In this document: in pieces, positions 25,440 to 34,175 of the stretch | Numbering within the stretch: position 1 is the stretch's first letter | Layout: each line of letters opens with the position of its first letter | Assembly (NCBI GenBank): GCA_963697365.1 | Contig: CAVONT010000021.1 | Coordinates: 124,001-188,000 of the forward strand | DNA: 64,000 bases | Reading direction: 5' to 3' | From: CAIXZV01 sp963697365 | GTDB taxonomy: Bacteria; Chloroflexota; Limnocylindria; Limnocylindrales; CSP1-4 | Notes under the pieces: generated by a model | Databases searched by the model: none | Told to the model about the DNA's origin: nothing | Seen by the model: the letters and a program-made list of their open reading frames with translations, nothing else | Translations under genes and position numbers: made by a program

Positions 25440-26282
25440 TTAGGGGCCCCAGTACCCGGCACCCCACGTCGCGGCAGCCAGCTTCTTCTGGCCGGCGATC
25501 GAGGGGTGGAAGTAGTCGCGGGTCGTGATGTCCGAAGCGGCCAGGCTCGTGTTGAACACCGCGAGGCCGTCCCAGCGGCACTGGGCGTAGGTCGCGCAGA
25601 CCTCGGCGAGCACGCTGTTGAAGTCCTGCTCGCGCTGCAGGACGCGCGCCCGCCGGGCGACGTCCGCAGGCTTGGTCGAGGTCGGGTTGGCGAGCATCGA
25701 CTTGCAGACGCCGAACAGCGCCCACGTGGTGCGTGCGCTCCTGCTGTCCTTGAGGACCGACCAGAGCTGGTGGATGTTCGGGATGCTGGCGACGTACACC
25801 AGCGTGGTCGGGGAACCCGACGTCACCGTGTCCATCGCCGCTTTGAAGCGGGCTCGGAAGTCCGCGACGGATGTCATGGAGGACTCGCTGGAAGTGCACA
25901 CGTCATTGGCGCCGATCAGGACGGTCACGTACCCCGGCTTCTGGCCGACGACGGTCGTCATCTGGCCGGCGAGGTCAGCCACCTTGGCACCGGACTTCGC
26001 GTCGTTCCACACCTTGCCGCCGATCGCCGGGTACAGGCCGAGCAGGCGGCTGTAGTGGCTCGAGACCGTCGAGCTGGTGCCTGTCGCCCAGGAGGCAGAC
26101 GGGTTGTCGGCGTACGGGAATGTGCCGGTGTTGTAGGCACGGGTGATCGAGTCGCCGGTCGATGCGATCGAGGCGGGGTACGGCTCGGCCGCCAGGCCGA
26201 TGCCGGTGCCGAGAGTCGCAAGCGCCGTCGCGGCAGCAACCAGGGCGAGCAGACGGCGCGCGAAGCGCCGGTGGGTATGCAC
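25440..26282 (-). CDS. Secreted SGNH/GDSL hydrolase
   Basis: 280 residues. Signal peptide residues 1-31 (RRLLALVAAATALATLGTGIGLAA). Mature enzyme has the GDS block (ASTGDSITRAY, nucleophile Ser), block III GANDVC and block V DYFHPSIAGQ, the SGNH catalytic set. Extracellular esterase or lipase acting on a small ester or cell-wall acyl group is the likely role. GTG 26282 is preceded by GGGAGAGG. Confidence 0.87.
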   Translation of the reverse strand: MHTHRRFARRLLALVAAATALATLGTGIGLAAEPYPASIASTGDSITRAYNTGTFPYADNPSASWATGTSSTVSSHYSRLLGLYPAIGGKVWNDAKSGAKVADLAGQMTTVVGQKPGYVTVLIGANDVCTSSESSMTSVADFRARFKAAMDTVTSGSPTTLVYVASIPNIHQLWSVLKDSRSARTTWALFGVCKSMLANPTSTKPADVARRARVLQREQDFNSVLAEVCATYAQCRWDGLAVFNTSLAASDITTRDYFHPSIAGQKKLAAATWGAGYWGP

Positions 26283-26428
26283 GGACCTCTCCCTTCCATG
26301 TGACGAGGTGGCGAGCGTGGCCCATGGCCCTCGCGAAGGGAAGGGAGGTTGGGGGCCGAATCCCGGCCAGGCGGCCCTCATCACTCGACCCATCACGAGC
26401 CCCGGTCACCACATGCCGGAGGACGGGT

Positions 26429-26802
26429 TGGTGGAGATGGGGGAGAGTCGAACTCCCCGTCCAGAACCCTTCGCCTGGATCCACTACGAGCGTGTCCGAT
26501 GATTTTCGTCACCCGGTCGGACGCCCATCGGCAGGCTTCCGTCCGGACCATTCCACGTGTCCCTAGATCGGGCTTGGCTCCCGGCGTACGTGACCTCACC
26601 GGGGTTGCACCTTCGCTGAGTGACACTTCCACGGCCCGCGAAGGGGAGGCCGCTTCCATGCTCACCTTACCGCCTAAGCGGCGAGGGCGAGAGCAGGCTG
26701 CTTGTTGGCAGTTACTTCGTTTTGCCGCCTGTTTAACGAGGCCTGACGGCACCTCGGCTCGCGTCTCCAGGCAGCCAAGCCCTGTCGAAACCACGCATCC
26801 CC
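26429..26802 (-). ncRNA. ssrA: Transfer-messenger RNA (tmRNA)
   Basis: 374 nt on the minus strand. The 5' end GGGGATGCGTGGTTTCGACAG is the canonical tmRNA start; its first seven bases pair with CATCTCC before the encoded ACCA end. The T-arm GACGGGGAGTTCGACTCTCCCC is just inside. The tag reading frame (complement 26674-26709) encodes ANKQPALALAA then TAG, a normal degradation tag ending in ALAA. tmRNA with SmpB (gene at 34176-34637) rescues stalled ribosomes. Identified from its own landmarks. Confidence 0.95.
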
Positions 26803-26831
26803 ACAGGACCGAACCACCGTTCGGGACGCGA

Positions 26832-26861
26832 ATGCTACACCAGTGGGCGGCAGGGGTCGAA
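26832..26861 (-). promoter_or_regulatory. Candidate tmRNA promoter
   Basis: Minus strand -35 TTCGAC (complement 26856-26861), 18-nt spacer, -10 TAGCAT (complement 26832-26837), ending 30 nt before the mature 5' end, consistent with RNase P processing. Confidence 0.45.
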
Positions 26862-27044
26862 CGACCCGGTGGACGCCGTGCCAGTTGTACGGCACGCGGC
26901 CTGCGCCAAGCCGACGCGCGCATGGCAGCCCAGTCGCTGCAGTCCTGCATCGACCTCCACGAGGCATCGAGGGCAGCGCACGTACGCTCCGCAGCCCGGG
27001 CGCGAGCGGCCCGAGTCCCACCCCACTCCACCTTGGTGACTCCG

Positions 27045-28029
27045 ATGCCCGACGAGATCGCGCCCGACGCGCTCCAGGTCCCCGCGGACCCCATCCATCC
27101 CTCCGACATCCCGGCCCTCGACCGACGCCTGCTCGCCGAACTGGAGCCCGAGGCCGGCCGCCTCCTGGACCGCCACCTCAAGGTGACGCAGGAGTGGTTC
27201 CCGCACGAGTACATCCCCTACCGGCTCGGGCGCGACTTCGACAAGGACCCCTGGACCCCGGACCAGCCGCGGCTGACGGGCGTGGCGCAGACGGCGTTCG
27301 AGATCGGGCTCCTGACCGAGGACAACCTGCCCAGCTACCACCGGCTGATCCACGGCATGTTCGGCAAGGGTGATGGCGCATGGCTCAACTGGGTGGGTCG
27401 CTGGACCGCCGAGGAGGGTCGGCACGCGATCGTGCTGCGGGACTACCTGGTGGTCACCCGCAACTTCGACCCGACGCTCCTGGAGCGCGGCCGCATGGCG
27501 CAGCTCCAGCAGGGCTACGACCGCAACAACCCCGACACGCTCCACGGCCTCGCCTACGTGGCGTTCCAGGAGCTCGCGACCCGGATCAGCCACCGCAACA
27601 CCGGGCGCTACTCCGACGATCCGGTGGCCGACCGGATCATGGCCAGGATCGCGGCCGACGAGAACCTGCACATGGTCTTCTACCGCGACATCCTCAAGGC
27701 GGCCCTCGCTGATCGAGCCGTCCGCGGCGGTTCGGGCGATCGTCGACGAGGTGCTCGCGTTCGAGATGCCGGGCGCCGGGATCCAGAACTTCATGCGCAA
27801 GGCGGCCGACATCGCGAAGGCCGGCATCTACGACCTGCGCGTCCACCGCGATGAAGTCCTCATGCCGGTACTCAAGCACTGGGGCGTCTTCGAGCTGACG
27901 GGACTCGACGCTGCGGCCGAGGAGGCCCGCCAGCGCCTCGCCGACCACCTGGACAAGCTCGATGCGGCCGCGAAGCGCTTCGAGGAGCGTCTGGCGCGGT
28001 CGTCGGTGCCGCGGATGCACCCCGCCTGA
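27045..28029 (+). CDS. Acyl-ACP desaturase (one frameshift)
   Basis: About 327 residues once a single extra base near 27708 is bridged. Soluble di-iron desaturase hallmarks: WTAEEGRHAIVLRDYLV and IAADENLHMVFYRDIL supply the (D/E)EXXH ligands; ELATRISHRNTGRYSDDPVAD is typical of the plant/actinobacterial FAB2/DesA family. It introduces a double bond into acyl-ACP using O2 and ferredoxin. The tail after the shift (LIEPSAAVRAIVDEVLAFEM to SSVPRMHPA) is equally conserved. ATG 27045; GTG 27036 is an alternative. The 242 nt upstream shows only the tmRNA promoter. Confidence 0.87.
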
Positions 28030-28130
28030 CGAGGGGCCGCGCGGTCGGCGGCGACAGGAGCAAGCGCCCTGTGCCCCGACGAAGCCTTCGGGTAGCGTCG
28101 CAACCGCCATCTCGAAGGGAGGGTGGACCG

Positions 28131-28727
28131 ATGAAGGTCCTGGTTGGGTATGCGACCCGCCACGGGGCGACGGCGGGGATCGCTGAGCGGATCGGGGATC
28201 GGCTGCGGGCGGCGGGCCTGGAGGCGGACGTCGCCTCGGCCGGCACCGTGCGGTACCCGGCGCCGTACGATGCGTTCGTGATCGGCGCCGCAGCCTACAT
28301 GTCCCACTGGCTCACAGAGGCAACCTCGTTCGTGGAGCGGCACCGGGAGTTGCTCGCGAGCCGGCCCGTGTGGCTGTTCAGCAGCGGACCCCTGGGCACC
28401 GACACCGTGAACGAGCAGGGCAAGGACCAACTTGCGGTGACCGTCCCCAAGGAGTTCGAGCGTCTCCGCTCCCTCGTCAATCCGCGCGGCGAGCAGGTGT
28501 TCTTCGGCGCGCTCGACCTGTCGGCGCCGCCGGTCGGGCTCGCGGAGCGGTTCGTGCGCCTGGTGCCGGCCGCACGGGACGGGCTCCCCCAGGGGGACTT
28601 CCGTGACTGGGCCTCGATCGAGGCGTGGGCGGACGGGATCGCCCGGGAGCTGCTCGCGGCGTCCCCGACCGCGGGCCCCGTCGCGGCCGGATCCGGGCGT
28701 GGGACCGTGCCAGCGGCGTCGCGGTGA
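28131..28727 (+). CDS. Flavodoxin-domain protein (HemG/IsiB-like)
   Basis: 198 residues. FMN phosphate loop VLVGYATRHGATAGIAERI at residues 3-21, then YDAFVIGAAAYMSHWLTEA and VWLFSSGPLGTD, the order seen in HemG-type protoporphyrinogen oxidases and related flavodoxins. It probably acts as a small FMN redox protein; exact substrate unclear. ATG 28131 has a strong GAAGGGAGGG upstream. Stop overlaps the next gene (GTGA). Confidence 0.8.
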   Translation: MKVLVGYATRHGATAGIAERIGDRLRAAGLEADVASAGTVRYPAPYDAFVIGAAAYMSHWLTEATSFVERHRELLASRPVWLFSSGPLGTDTVNEQGKDQLAVTVPKEFERLRSLVNPRGEQVFFGALDLSAPPVGLAERFVRLVPAARDGLPQGDFRDWASIEAWADGIARELLAASPTAGPVAAGSGRGTVPAASR

Positions 28728-29068
28728 CACGCGAGGACCGGCGGGGCGTTGCCGAGCGCGGCGGCCGGGCATCGCTCCTCCTCGGAGCCTGGGCCTCGGG
28801 GGTGTTCGTGGCGATGTGGACCGGGGCTGTCATCGCGATGCTCGAGAATGGAGCCATCCTCGTGGATGCGTGGGCCTGGCTCGGGAGCCTCGGACCGGTG
28901 GCCGCGGTCGTCGTGTGGATCCTGTTCCTGCCTGTGTGCATCGGGCTGTGGGCGACGCAGTCCGGCCTGGCCGCGCCCGCGCTCTTCGCTGTGATCGCCC
29001 TGCTGGTCGCCTGGACCGCGGTGGCGTGGGCTGGCCTCGCCCGCCAGGCGGCCGCGAGGCGCGGGTGA
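28724..29068 (+). CDS. Small three-helix membrane protein
   Basis: 114 residues, three hydrophobic helices (LLLGAWASGVFVAMWTGAVI, VAAVVVWILFLPVCIGLW, LFAVIALLVAWTAVAWAGL). I do not recognise the family. GTG 28724 overlaps the flavodoxin stop, so the two are translationally coupled and may form a membrane redox unit; that is only inference from context. Confidence 0.6.
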   Translation: MTREDRRGVAERGGRASLLLGAWASGVFVAMWTGAVIAMLENGAILVDAWAWLGSLGPVAAVVVWILFLPVCIGLWATQSGLAAPALFAVIALLVAWTAVAWAGLARQAAARRG

Positions 29069-29135
29069 GACCGGGGGGCGCGATGGGGCGGATGCCGTGG
29101 TTGACGGGCCCCACGGGCGGGGGCACGCTCGGCGC

Positions 29136-29726
29136 ATGACCATCCGACGCATCTCCTGGCGCCGGACCGACGAGGTCCGGACGGACGAGCACTGCACCGT
29201 CGCAACGCGGGATGCGGGGATCTCCCTGATCGGCACCGTGCTGGGTGCCGACGGCGGCCTGCCGGTCCGCATCGAGTACCGCGTCCTCGCCGACGCGTCC
29301 GGCGCCACGACGGCCACCCACGTCCGTGACAGCCGGGGCTTCGGCCAGCGGACGCTGACGCTCGCTCGCGACGCCAAGGATGCCTGGACGGTGGACGGCA
29401 CACCGGCTCCGGGGCTCAAGGGCTGCGTCGATGTGGACCTCGGCTGCACCCCGTCCACCAACACCCTGCCGATCCGGCGCCTTCGCCTCGGCGTCGGGGC
29501 GTCCCGGACCATCCAGGCCGCGTGGATCCGCTTCCCCGACCTGTCGGTCGTCAAGACCGCCCAGACGTACACGCGCCTCGACGAGTTCACCTACCACTAC
29601 GCGAGCGGCACCTTCGAGGCCGACCTCCACGTGGACGACGACGGCGTGGTCGCATCCTATGGGCCGTGGGAGCGGACGGGTGTCGCCGTCGGACCCGACG
29701 ACACCGCGCCGCTCGACGGTCGATAG
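29136..29726 (+). CDS. Putative glycolipid-binding protein (DUF1089-like)
   Basis: 196 residues, no signal peptide. Opening ISWRRTDEVRTDEHCTVATRDAG, central RIEYRVLADASGATTATHV and a beta-rich fold resemble the putative glycolipid-binding family (PF06475), which in actinobacteria includes LppX-distant proteins. VDVDLGCTPSTNTLPIRRL is the best-conserved part. Function unproven. Starts at ATG 29136, 67 nt after the upstream membrane protein. Confidence 0.7.
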   Translation: MTIRRISWRRTDEVRTDEHCTVATRDAGISLIGTVLGADGGLPVRIEYRVLADASGATTATHVRDSRGFGQRTLTLARDAKDAWTVDGTPAPGLKGCVDVDLGCTPSTNTLPIRRLRLGVGASRTIQAAWIRFPDLSVVKTAQTYTRLDEFTYHYASGTFEADLHVDDDGVVASYGPWERTGVAVGPDDTAPLDGR

Positions 29727-29820
29727 GCTCCGACGGCCGGCAAGCGGCGATGGTCGACAGGCGGCGACGGCCGGCAGCGGCAGACCGCGGGGCTCCCAAG
29801 CCCTTCGCTACCATGCCGCC

Positions 29821-30429
29821 ATGCGCCTGATCCCCGGGGAGGAGGACCGCCTCCAGATCTTCGCCGCGGCTGAGCTCGCCCGCCGCCATCGCACGGCCGG
29901 TCTGCTGCTCAACCACCCGGAGGCCATGGCGCTGATCTGTGACGCCGTGCTCGATGCGGCTCGTGCCGGCGCCACGTACGACCAGGTCGAAGCCGTGGGC
30001 CGCTCGGCCGTCGAGCCCCACGAGGTCCTGCCCGGGGTGCGCGAGCTGCTGACGGAGGTCCGACTCGAGGTCCTCCTCGGCGACGGGTCCCGGTTCATCA
30101 CGCTACTCGACCCGCTCGATCGCGGGCAGCCGGCCGATCCCCATGGCCCCGGCGCCATCGTCATTGGTGACGACCGCGACATCGAGGTCAACGAGGGCCG
30201 CGAGACCATCGAGCTGGAGGTCACGTCGCGATCCCGGCGTCTTGTGCGCATCTCGTCGCACTACCCGTTCCACAAGGTCAACGACCGGCTCGAGTTCGAC
30301 CGGCCGGCGGCGCGCGGCTACCGGCTGGACATCCCGTCCGGGGCGTACGTCGGCTGGGACCCGGGCGAGACGAAGACGGTCCGCCTGGTGCGGTACGCCG
30401 GAACGATCGGGCAGGAGACGGACCGATGA
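29821..30429 (+). CDS. ureAB: Urease-type gamma-beta fusion subunit
   Basis: 202 residues. Residues 1-100 align by eye with UreA (PGEEDRLQIFAAAELARRH, LNHPEAMALICDAVLDAARAG, LLDPLDRGQ); 105-202 with UreB (NEGRETIELEV, SSHYPFHKVNDRLEFDR, AARGYRLDIPSGAYVGWDPG). The gamma-beta fusion occurs in several bacteria. TACCAT (29812-29817) lies six bases before the ATG, so the transcript may be leaderless. ATGA overlap with ureC. No accessory genes (ureD/E/F/G) are in the window. Confidence 0.88.
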   Translation: MRLIPGEEDRLQIFAAAELARRHRTAGLLLNHPEAMALICDAVLDAARAGATYDQVEAVGRSAVEPHEVLPGVRELLTEVRLEVLLGDGSRFITLLDPLDRGQPADPHGPGAIVIGDDRDIEVNEGRETIELEVTSRSRRLVRISSHYPFHKVNDRLEFDRPAARGYRLDIPSGAYVGWDPGETKTVRLVRYAGTIGQETDR

Positions 30430-32144
30430 CCCGGCTGTCCGCGGCCGAGTACCGGGCCCGCTACGGCGCAACCACCGGCGACCGCATCCGTCTCGGCGAC
30501 ACCGATCTGTGGGTCCGCGTCCAGGAGGACCGGTCCTCCCCAGGCGATGAGCCCATCTGGGGCTACGCCAAGAACCTCCGCTCGCGCCAGGCCCAGTGGG
30601 ACGAGGCGTCCGGCCCGTCCGAGCTCGATGTGCTGCTGTGCGGCGCGCTCGTCATCGATCCCGTCATCGGCGTGGTCAAGGCCGACATCGGCATCAAGGA
30701 CGGCCGCATCGCGGGCATCGGTCGGTCGGGCAGCCCGGCTATCAGCGACGGCATCGACCTCGTCGTGGGGCCAGGCACCAAGTCGTACATGGCGTACGGC
30801 CTGATCGCGACACCGGGCGGCGTGGACTCGCACATCCACACGATCAGCCCGGAGTTGCTGGCGCCCGCGCTGTCCGGCGGCGTCACCACGTTCATCACGG
30901 CGGGCTTCGAGGAGCCGCCGTTCGCACTGGAGCGGGTGCTGGCCGGCCTGGAGGCCTGGCCGATCAACATCGGCATCCAGGCGGGCGCCCGGGCGGCGGA
31001 GAGCTCCCACCTCGACCAGCTCGTGGATGTCGGGGCGATCGGGTTCAAGATCCACGAGGACAACGGGGCCTATCCGGACATCATCGACCACGTCCTGCGC
31101 TACGCCGACGCCCGCGACGTGTCGGTGAGCCTCCACACCGATGGGCTGCACGAGTCCGCGGAGCTGGAGGACACGGTCGCGGCGATTGCCGGACGCACGG
31201 TTCACGCATACCACGTGGAAGGGACCGGCGGCGGGCACGTGCCGGATCTCCTGGGCCTGGTCCGCGAGCCGTCGATCCTGTGCTCGTCCACCACGCCCAC
31301 GCTGCCGTTCGGGGTGCACTGTGCGGCGGAGCACGTCCCGATGATCGTGATCAACCACGGGCTGTCGTTCGCGGTGGCGGACGACGTCGCGCTGGTCCGC
31401 GAGCGAGTGCTGGAGGCACGGATGGCGGCCGAGGGGCCGCTGCACGAGTTGGGCGCGATCGGGATCATCAACTCGGACTCGCAGGGGATGGGGCGCATCG
31501 GCGAGTCGTTCCGGCGCACGTTCCAGCTGGCGCACGTGATGAAGGCATGGCGGCGATCGGAGCGCGCGGTGGGGGTGCCCGGTCTGCCGGACGATCCCGG
31601 CCTGCGTGATCCCGATGATCGCGATGACACGGCCCGCGTGCTGCGGTACCTGGCCAAGATCACGATCGAGCCGGCGATCACGCACGGGATGGCGGCGCAC
31701 GTCGGGTCGCTCCAGGTGGGGCGCCTGGCCGACATCGTGCTCTGGTCGCCCGGGTTCTTCGGCGTGAAGCCCGAGTGGATCCTCAAGGGCGGCTTCCCGG
31801 CCTGGGGCCCGCTGGGCGAGGGCAACTCGACCACGGAGCGCTCCGAGCCGACCCGCTACCGGGCGGACTGGGGCGGGGTGTCCACGGCCGCGGCGAAGAC
31901 GGCGGTGACGTTCGTGGCGTCTGGGGTGGACCGTTCTGGCCTCTCGCGGCGGCTGGGCACCCGGCGGGAGCTGGTGGTCGCCGAGGGGATGCGCGGCCTG
32001 ACGCGGTCGTCGCTGGTCGCCAACCGGGCGGTGGCGCCGGTGGACATCGATGTGCGGACGGGCGCGGTTTCGCTGGGCGGACGGTCCCTGGCTGCGGAGG
32101 CCGTGGCCGAGGTGCCGCTGAGCCGTCGCTACCTGCTGCGGTAG
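30426..32144 (+). CDS. ureC: Urease alpha subunit homologue, divergent flap
   Basis: 572 residues, normal length. Nickel-site elements are present: VDSHIHTISP (HxH), GFKIHEDNG (the carbamylated Lys and its His), SLHTDGLHE, VEGTGGGHVPD, NSDSQGMGRIGE (Asp). In the flap, where ureases have VCHHL, this protein reads VINHGL: the catalytic-base His is kept but the Cys is replaced by Asn. It may still hydrolyse urea or may act on a related amide. Directly coupled to ureAB; downstream is a GNAT gene rather than maturation factors, so nickel loading would need genes elsewhere. Confidence 0.87.
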   Translation: MTRLSAAEYRARYGATTGDRIRLGDTDLWVRVQEDRSSPGDEPIWGYAKNLRSRQAQWDEASGPSELDVLLCGALVIDPVIGVVKADIGIKDGRIAGIGRSGSPAISDGIDLVVGPGTKSYMAYGLIATPGGVDSHIHTISPELLAPALSGGVTTFITAGFEEPPFALERVLAGLEAWPINIGIQAGARAAESSHLDQLVDVGAIGFKIHEDNGAYPDIIDHVLRYADARDVSVSLHTDGLHESAELEDTVAAIAGRTVHAYHVEGTGGGHVPDLLGLVREPSILCSSTTPTLPFGVHCAAEHVPMIVINHGLSFAVADDVALVRERVLEARMAAEGPLHELGAIGIINSDSQGMGRIGESFRRTFQLAHVMKAWRRSERAVGVPGLPDDPGLRDPDDRDDTARVLRYLAKITIEPAITHGMAAHVGSLQVGRLADIVLWSPGFFGVKPEWILKGGFPAWGPLGEGNSTTERSEPTRYRADWGGVSTAAAKTAVTFVASGVDRSGLSRRLGTRRELVVAEGMRGLTRSSLVANRAVAPVDIDVRTGAVSLGGRSLAAEAVAEVPLSRRYLLR

Positions 32145-32155
32145 GGGGGATCGTC

Positions 32156-33007
32156 ATGGCCTTGTCGCCTGCCGACCTGTTCCCGGTGCTGGGGCTGCGC
32201 ATCGCCGCCGGCCCGCTGGAGCTGCGAGGCATCGCCGATGACGACGTCGCGGTGCTGGCCGAGCTCGCGCTGGCCGGGATCCACGCGCCCGGCGAGATGC
32301 CGTTCGCTGTGCCCTGGACGGATGCGCCACCCGAGGAGCTGCCGCTGCGGTTCGCGCAGTACCACTGGGGCAACCGCGCGTCGTTCTCGCGCGAGCGCTG
32401 GACGCTGGACTTTGCCGTGCGCTGGGCAGGCGAGGTCGTGGGGACGCAGGGGTTCTTCACGCGCGACTACCTCGTCACGCGGAGCGGGGAGACCGGCTCG
32501 TGGCTGGGAGCGGCTCACCAGGGGCAAGGGATCGGGACGGCGATGCGCCAGGCGATCTGCGCGTTCCTGTTCGACCACCTCGGCGCGGAGGTCGTGCACT
32601 CGGGAGCGTTCCTGGACAACCCGGCCTCGCTCGCGGTGAGCCGCAAGGTGGGCTACGTGGAGAACGGCCGCGATCGACGCCAGCGCCGGCCCGGCGAGCG
32701 CGCGGAGTACCAGGCGCTCGTGCTGACGCCGGACCGCCTCGTCCGCGGCGAGCCGATCACAGTCGAGGGGCTGGCCCCGGTTCGCAGGCTGATCGGCCTC
32801 GACGGGTGGGTCCGGCTGGACGCCGCGGCAGGGCCGAGCGATCGGGGCGACCGATCGATGCGGAGGCGGGGCGCCTCGGTGATCGGCGTGGCCGATCGAA
32901 ACGACGCACCTGGCGACCCCAGCGGCGCCAATGACGGGCGAATGGAGGCGCGGAGCACCCTCTTGATCGGTGCCGCCGATCAAACGCCCAAGGAGAGCAC
33001 CTGGTGA
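32156..33007 (+). CDS. GNAT acetyltransferase with repeat-derived tail
   Basis: 283 residues from ATG 32156 behind TAGGGGGGA. The GNAT core is residues 15-195: LELRGIADDDVAVLAELAL, GTQGFFTRDYLVTRSGETGS, acetyl-CoA loop HQGQGIGTAMRQAI, and NPASLAVSRKVGYVENGRD. It resembles RimJ/RimL-type protein N-acetyltransferases. After about residue 228 the ORF reads through an array of palindromic repeats (32840-33022), so the last 55 residues are probably not part of the fold. Follows ureC by 11 nt. Confidence 0.8.
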   Translation: MALSPADLFPVLGLRIAAGPLELRGIADDDVAVLAELALAGIHAPGEMPFAVPWTDAPPEELPLRFAQYHWGNRASFSRERWTLDFAVRWAGEVVGTQGFFTRDYLVTRSGETGSWLGAAHQGQGIGTAMRQAICAFLFDHLGAEVVHSGAFLDNPASLAVSRKVGYVENGRDRRQRRPGERAEYQALVLTPDRLVRGEPITVEGLAPVRRLIGLDGWVRLDAAAGPSDRGDRSMRRRGASVIGVADRNDAPGDPSGANDGRMEARSTLLIGAADQTPKESTW

Positions 33008-33022
33008 TCGGTGCCACCGATC
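32840..33022. repeat. Array of four palindromes GATCGG-N5-CCGATC
   Basis: Copies at 32840-32856, 32881-32897, 32965-32981 and 33006-33022. Arms are perfectly conserved in all four; the five-base centres differ (GGCGA, CGTGG, TGCCG, TGCCA). Start-to-start spacings are 41, 84 and 41 nt, close to whole helical turns. Flanks share a GGAGGCG/GAGCACC-type segment, so the unit is about 41 nt. The array covers the 3' end of the GNAT ORF and its stop. Confidence 0.85.
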
Positions 33023-33037
33023 GCGCCCCGCTGATCC

Positions 33038-33081
33038 AGTTCCGAACGCCTCGAGATGGAGTTCCGAACGCCTCGCGATGG
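33038..33081. repeat. 22-bp perfect-phase tandem repeat
   Basis: AGTTCCGAACGCCTCGxGATGG occurs at 33038-33059 and again at 33060-33081, directly abutting, with one mismatch. It lies between the palindrome array and the end of the convergent racemase-family gene. Confidence 0.8.
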
Positions 33082-33098
33082 CGGAACCCGCGAGGGCT

Positions 33099-34151
33099 CT
33101 ACCAGATGTCGCCGACCGTGAAGCCCTCGGGGAACGGATCGGTCGGGTCCACCACGTAGGAGCTGAGCGCGTAGATCCAGCCGGTGCCCGTGATCTGCGG
33201 GACGACGGCCCGGTACTGGCTGACGCGCGTCTCCTCGACCAGGCGGCCGGTGAACACGGTGTCCACGATGCTCTCGTGGCGGAAGTCCTCGCCCACCTTG
33301 AGCCGGTCCTTCGCGTGGAGGACGGCCATCTTGGCGCACGTGCCCGTGCCGCATGCCGAACGGTCCAGCACGCCCGTCCACGTGGCGGGGTTGTCCCAGG
33401 AGAAGGCGCGGGTGGACACGGTGGTCGCGTTGCGCCAGGAGTTGCGCGGATCGTGGGCGGGGCCGCTGACCTGCCCGATGGTGATTCCGGCGAACCCGGG
33501 CTGGTCCGGGTGGACGACCGGCAGCTGCTCCGCGGCGGCGGCCTTGATCATCTCGGTGACCCGGGTGATGTCGGCGCCCTCGTCCGGCGTGATCCGGAAG
33601 CCGAGCGCCTCCGCGTCCGCGATGACGTGGAACATGCCACCGTACGCCACGTCGACCGTCACGGTGCCGAGGTGTGGGACCTCGATGACGGCGTCCAGGT
33701 GGGTGGCGAAGGCCGGCACGTTGCGGAACGTGACGCCGGTGACCTTGCCGTTCTCGCAGGTGGCCCGGATGCGGATCAGGCCGGCCGGCGCCTCGAGCGT
33801 GATCTCGGTGACGGGCTCGGTCATCGGCAGCATGCCCGTCTCGAGCAGCGCCGTCGCTACGCAGATCGTGTTCGAGCCCGACATCCCCGGGTACTCGACG
33901 TGCTCCATGATCACGTAGCCGGCATCGGCCTCGGGGTTCGTCGGCGGGAGGATCACGTTCGCGCAGAGGGCCGGGTACCCGCGCGGCTCGCGGAGCATGA
34001 GCCGCCGCAACGTGTCGGCATGGTGCTCGAGGTGCTGCGCCTTCTCGAACATGGTGGCACCCGGGACGTCGAGGACACCGCCGACGACCACCCGGCCGGG
34101 CTCGCCACCAGCGTGCACGTCCACCGCCTGGATCATTCGCGCGAGCCGCAT
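33099..34151 (-). CDS. Proline racemase family enzyme (hydroxyproline dehydratase/epimerase type)
   Basis: 350 residues. Family features: VDVHAGGEPGRVVVGG at the N-terminus, YPGMSGSNTICVATAL and DRSACGTGTCAKMAVLHAK near the C-terminus. The second catalytic Cys is present (ACGTGTC), but at the first site, where racemases have Cys (CGHG), this protein has Ser in MSGSNT. Family members with Ser/Thr there are trans-3-hydroxy-L-proline dehydratases or related; dehydratase activity is therefore the better guess. Convergent with the urease/GNAT block, which hints at amino-acid/nitrogen catabolism. Starts ATG 34151. Confidence 0.85.
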   Translation of the reverse strand: MRLARMIQAVDVHAGGEPGRVVVGGVLDVPGATMFEKAQHLEHHADTLRRLMLREPRGYPALCANVILPPTNPEADAGYVIMEHVEYPGMSGSNTICVATALLETGMLPMTEPVTEITLEAPAGLIRIRATCENGKVTGVTFRNVPAFATHLDAVIEVPHLGTVTVDVAYGGMFHVIADAEALGFRITPDEGADITRVTEMIKAAAAEQLPVVHPDQPGFAGITIGQVSGPAHDPRNSWRNATTVSTRAFSWDNPATWTGVLDRSACGTGTCAKMAVLHAKDRLKVGEDFRHESIVDTVFTGRLVEETRVSQYRAVVPQITGTGWIYALSSYVVDPTDPFPEGFTVGDIW

Positions 34152-34175
34152 CGTGTGAGCGCTCCCCTCGCCTGC

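Noticed and set aside
26429..26490. A tRNA from the T-arm and CCA end
   Set aside because: The sequence extends to a canonical tmRNA 5' end and tag, so the tRNA-like part belongs to ssrA.
32840..33081. CRISPR array in the palindrome region
   Set aside because: Units are 17-bp palindromes with non-constant spacing and no cas genes nearby.
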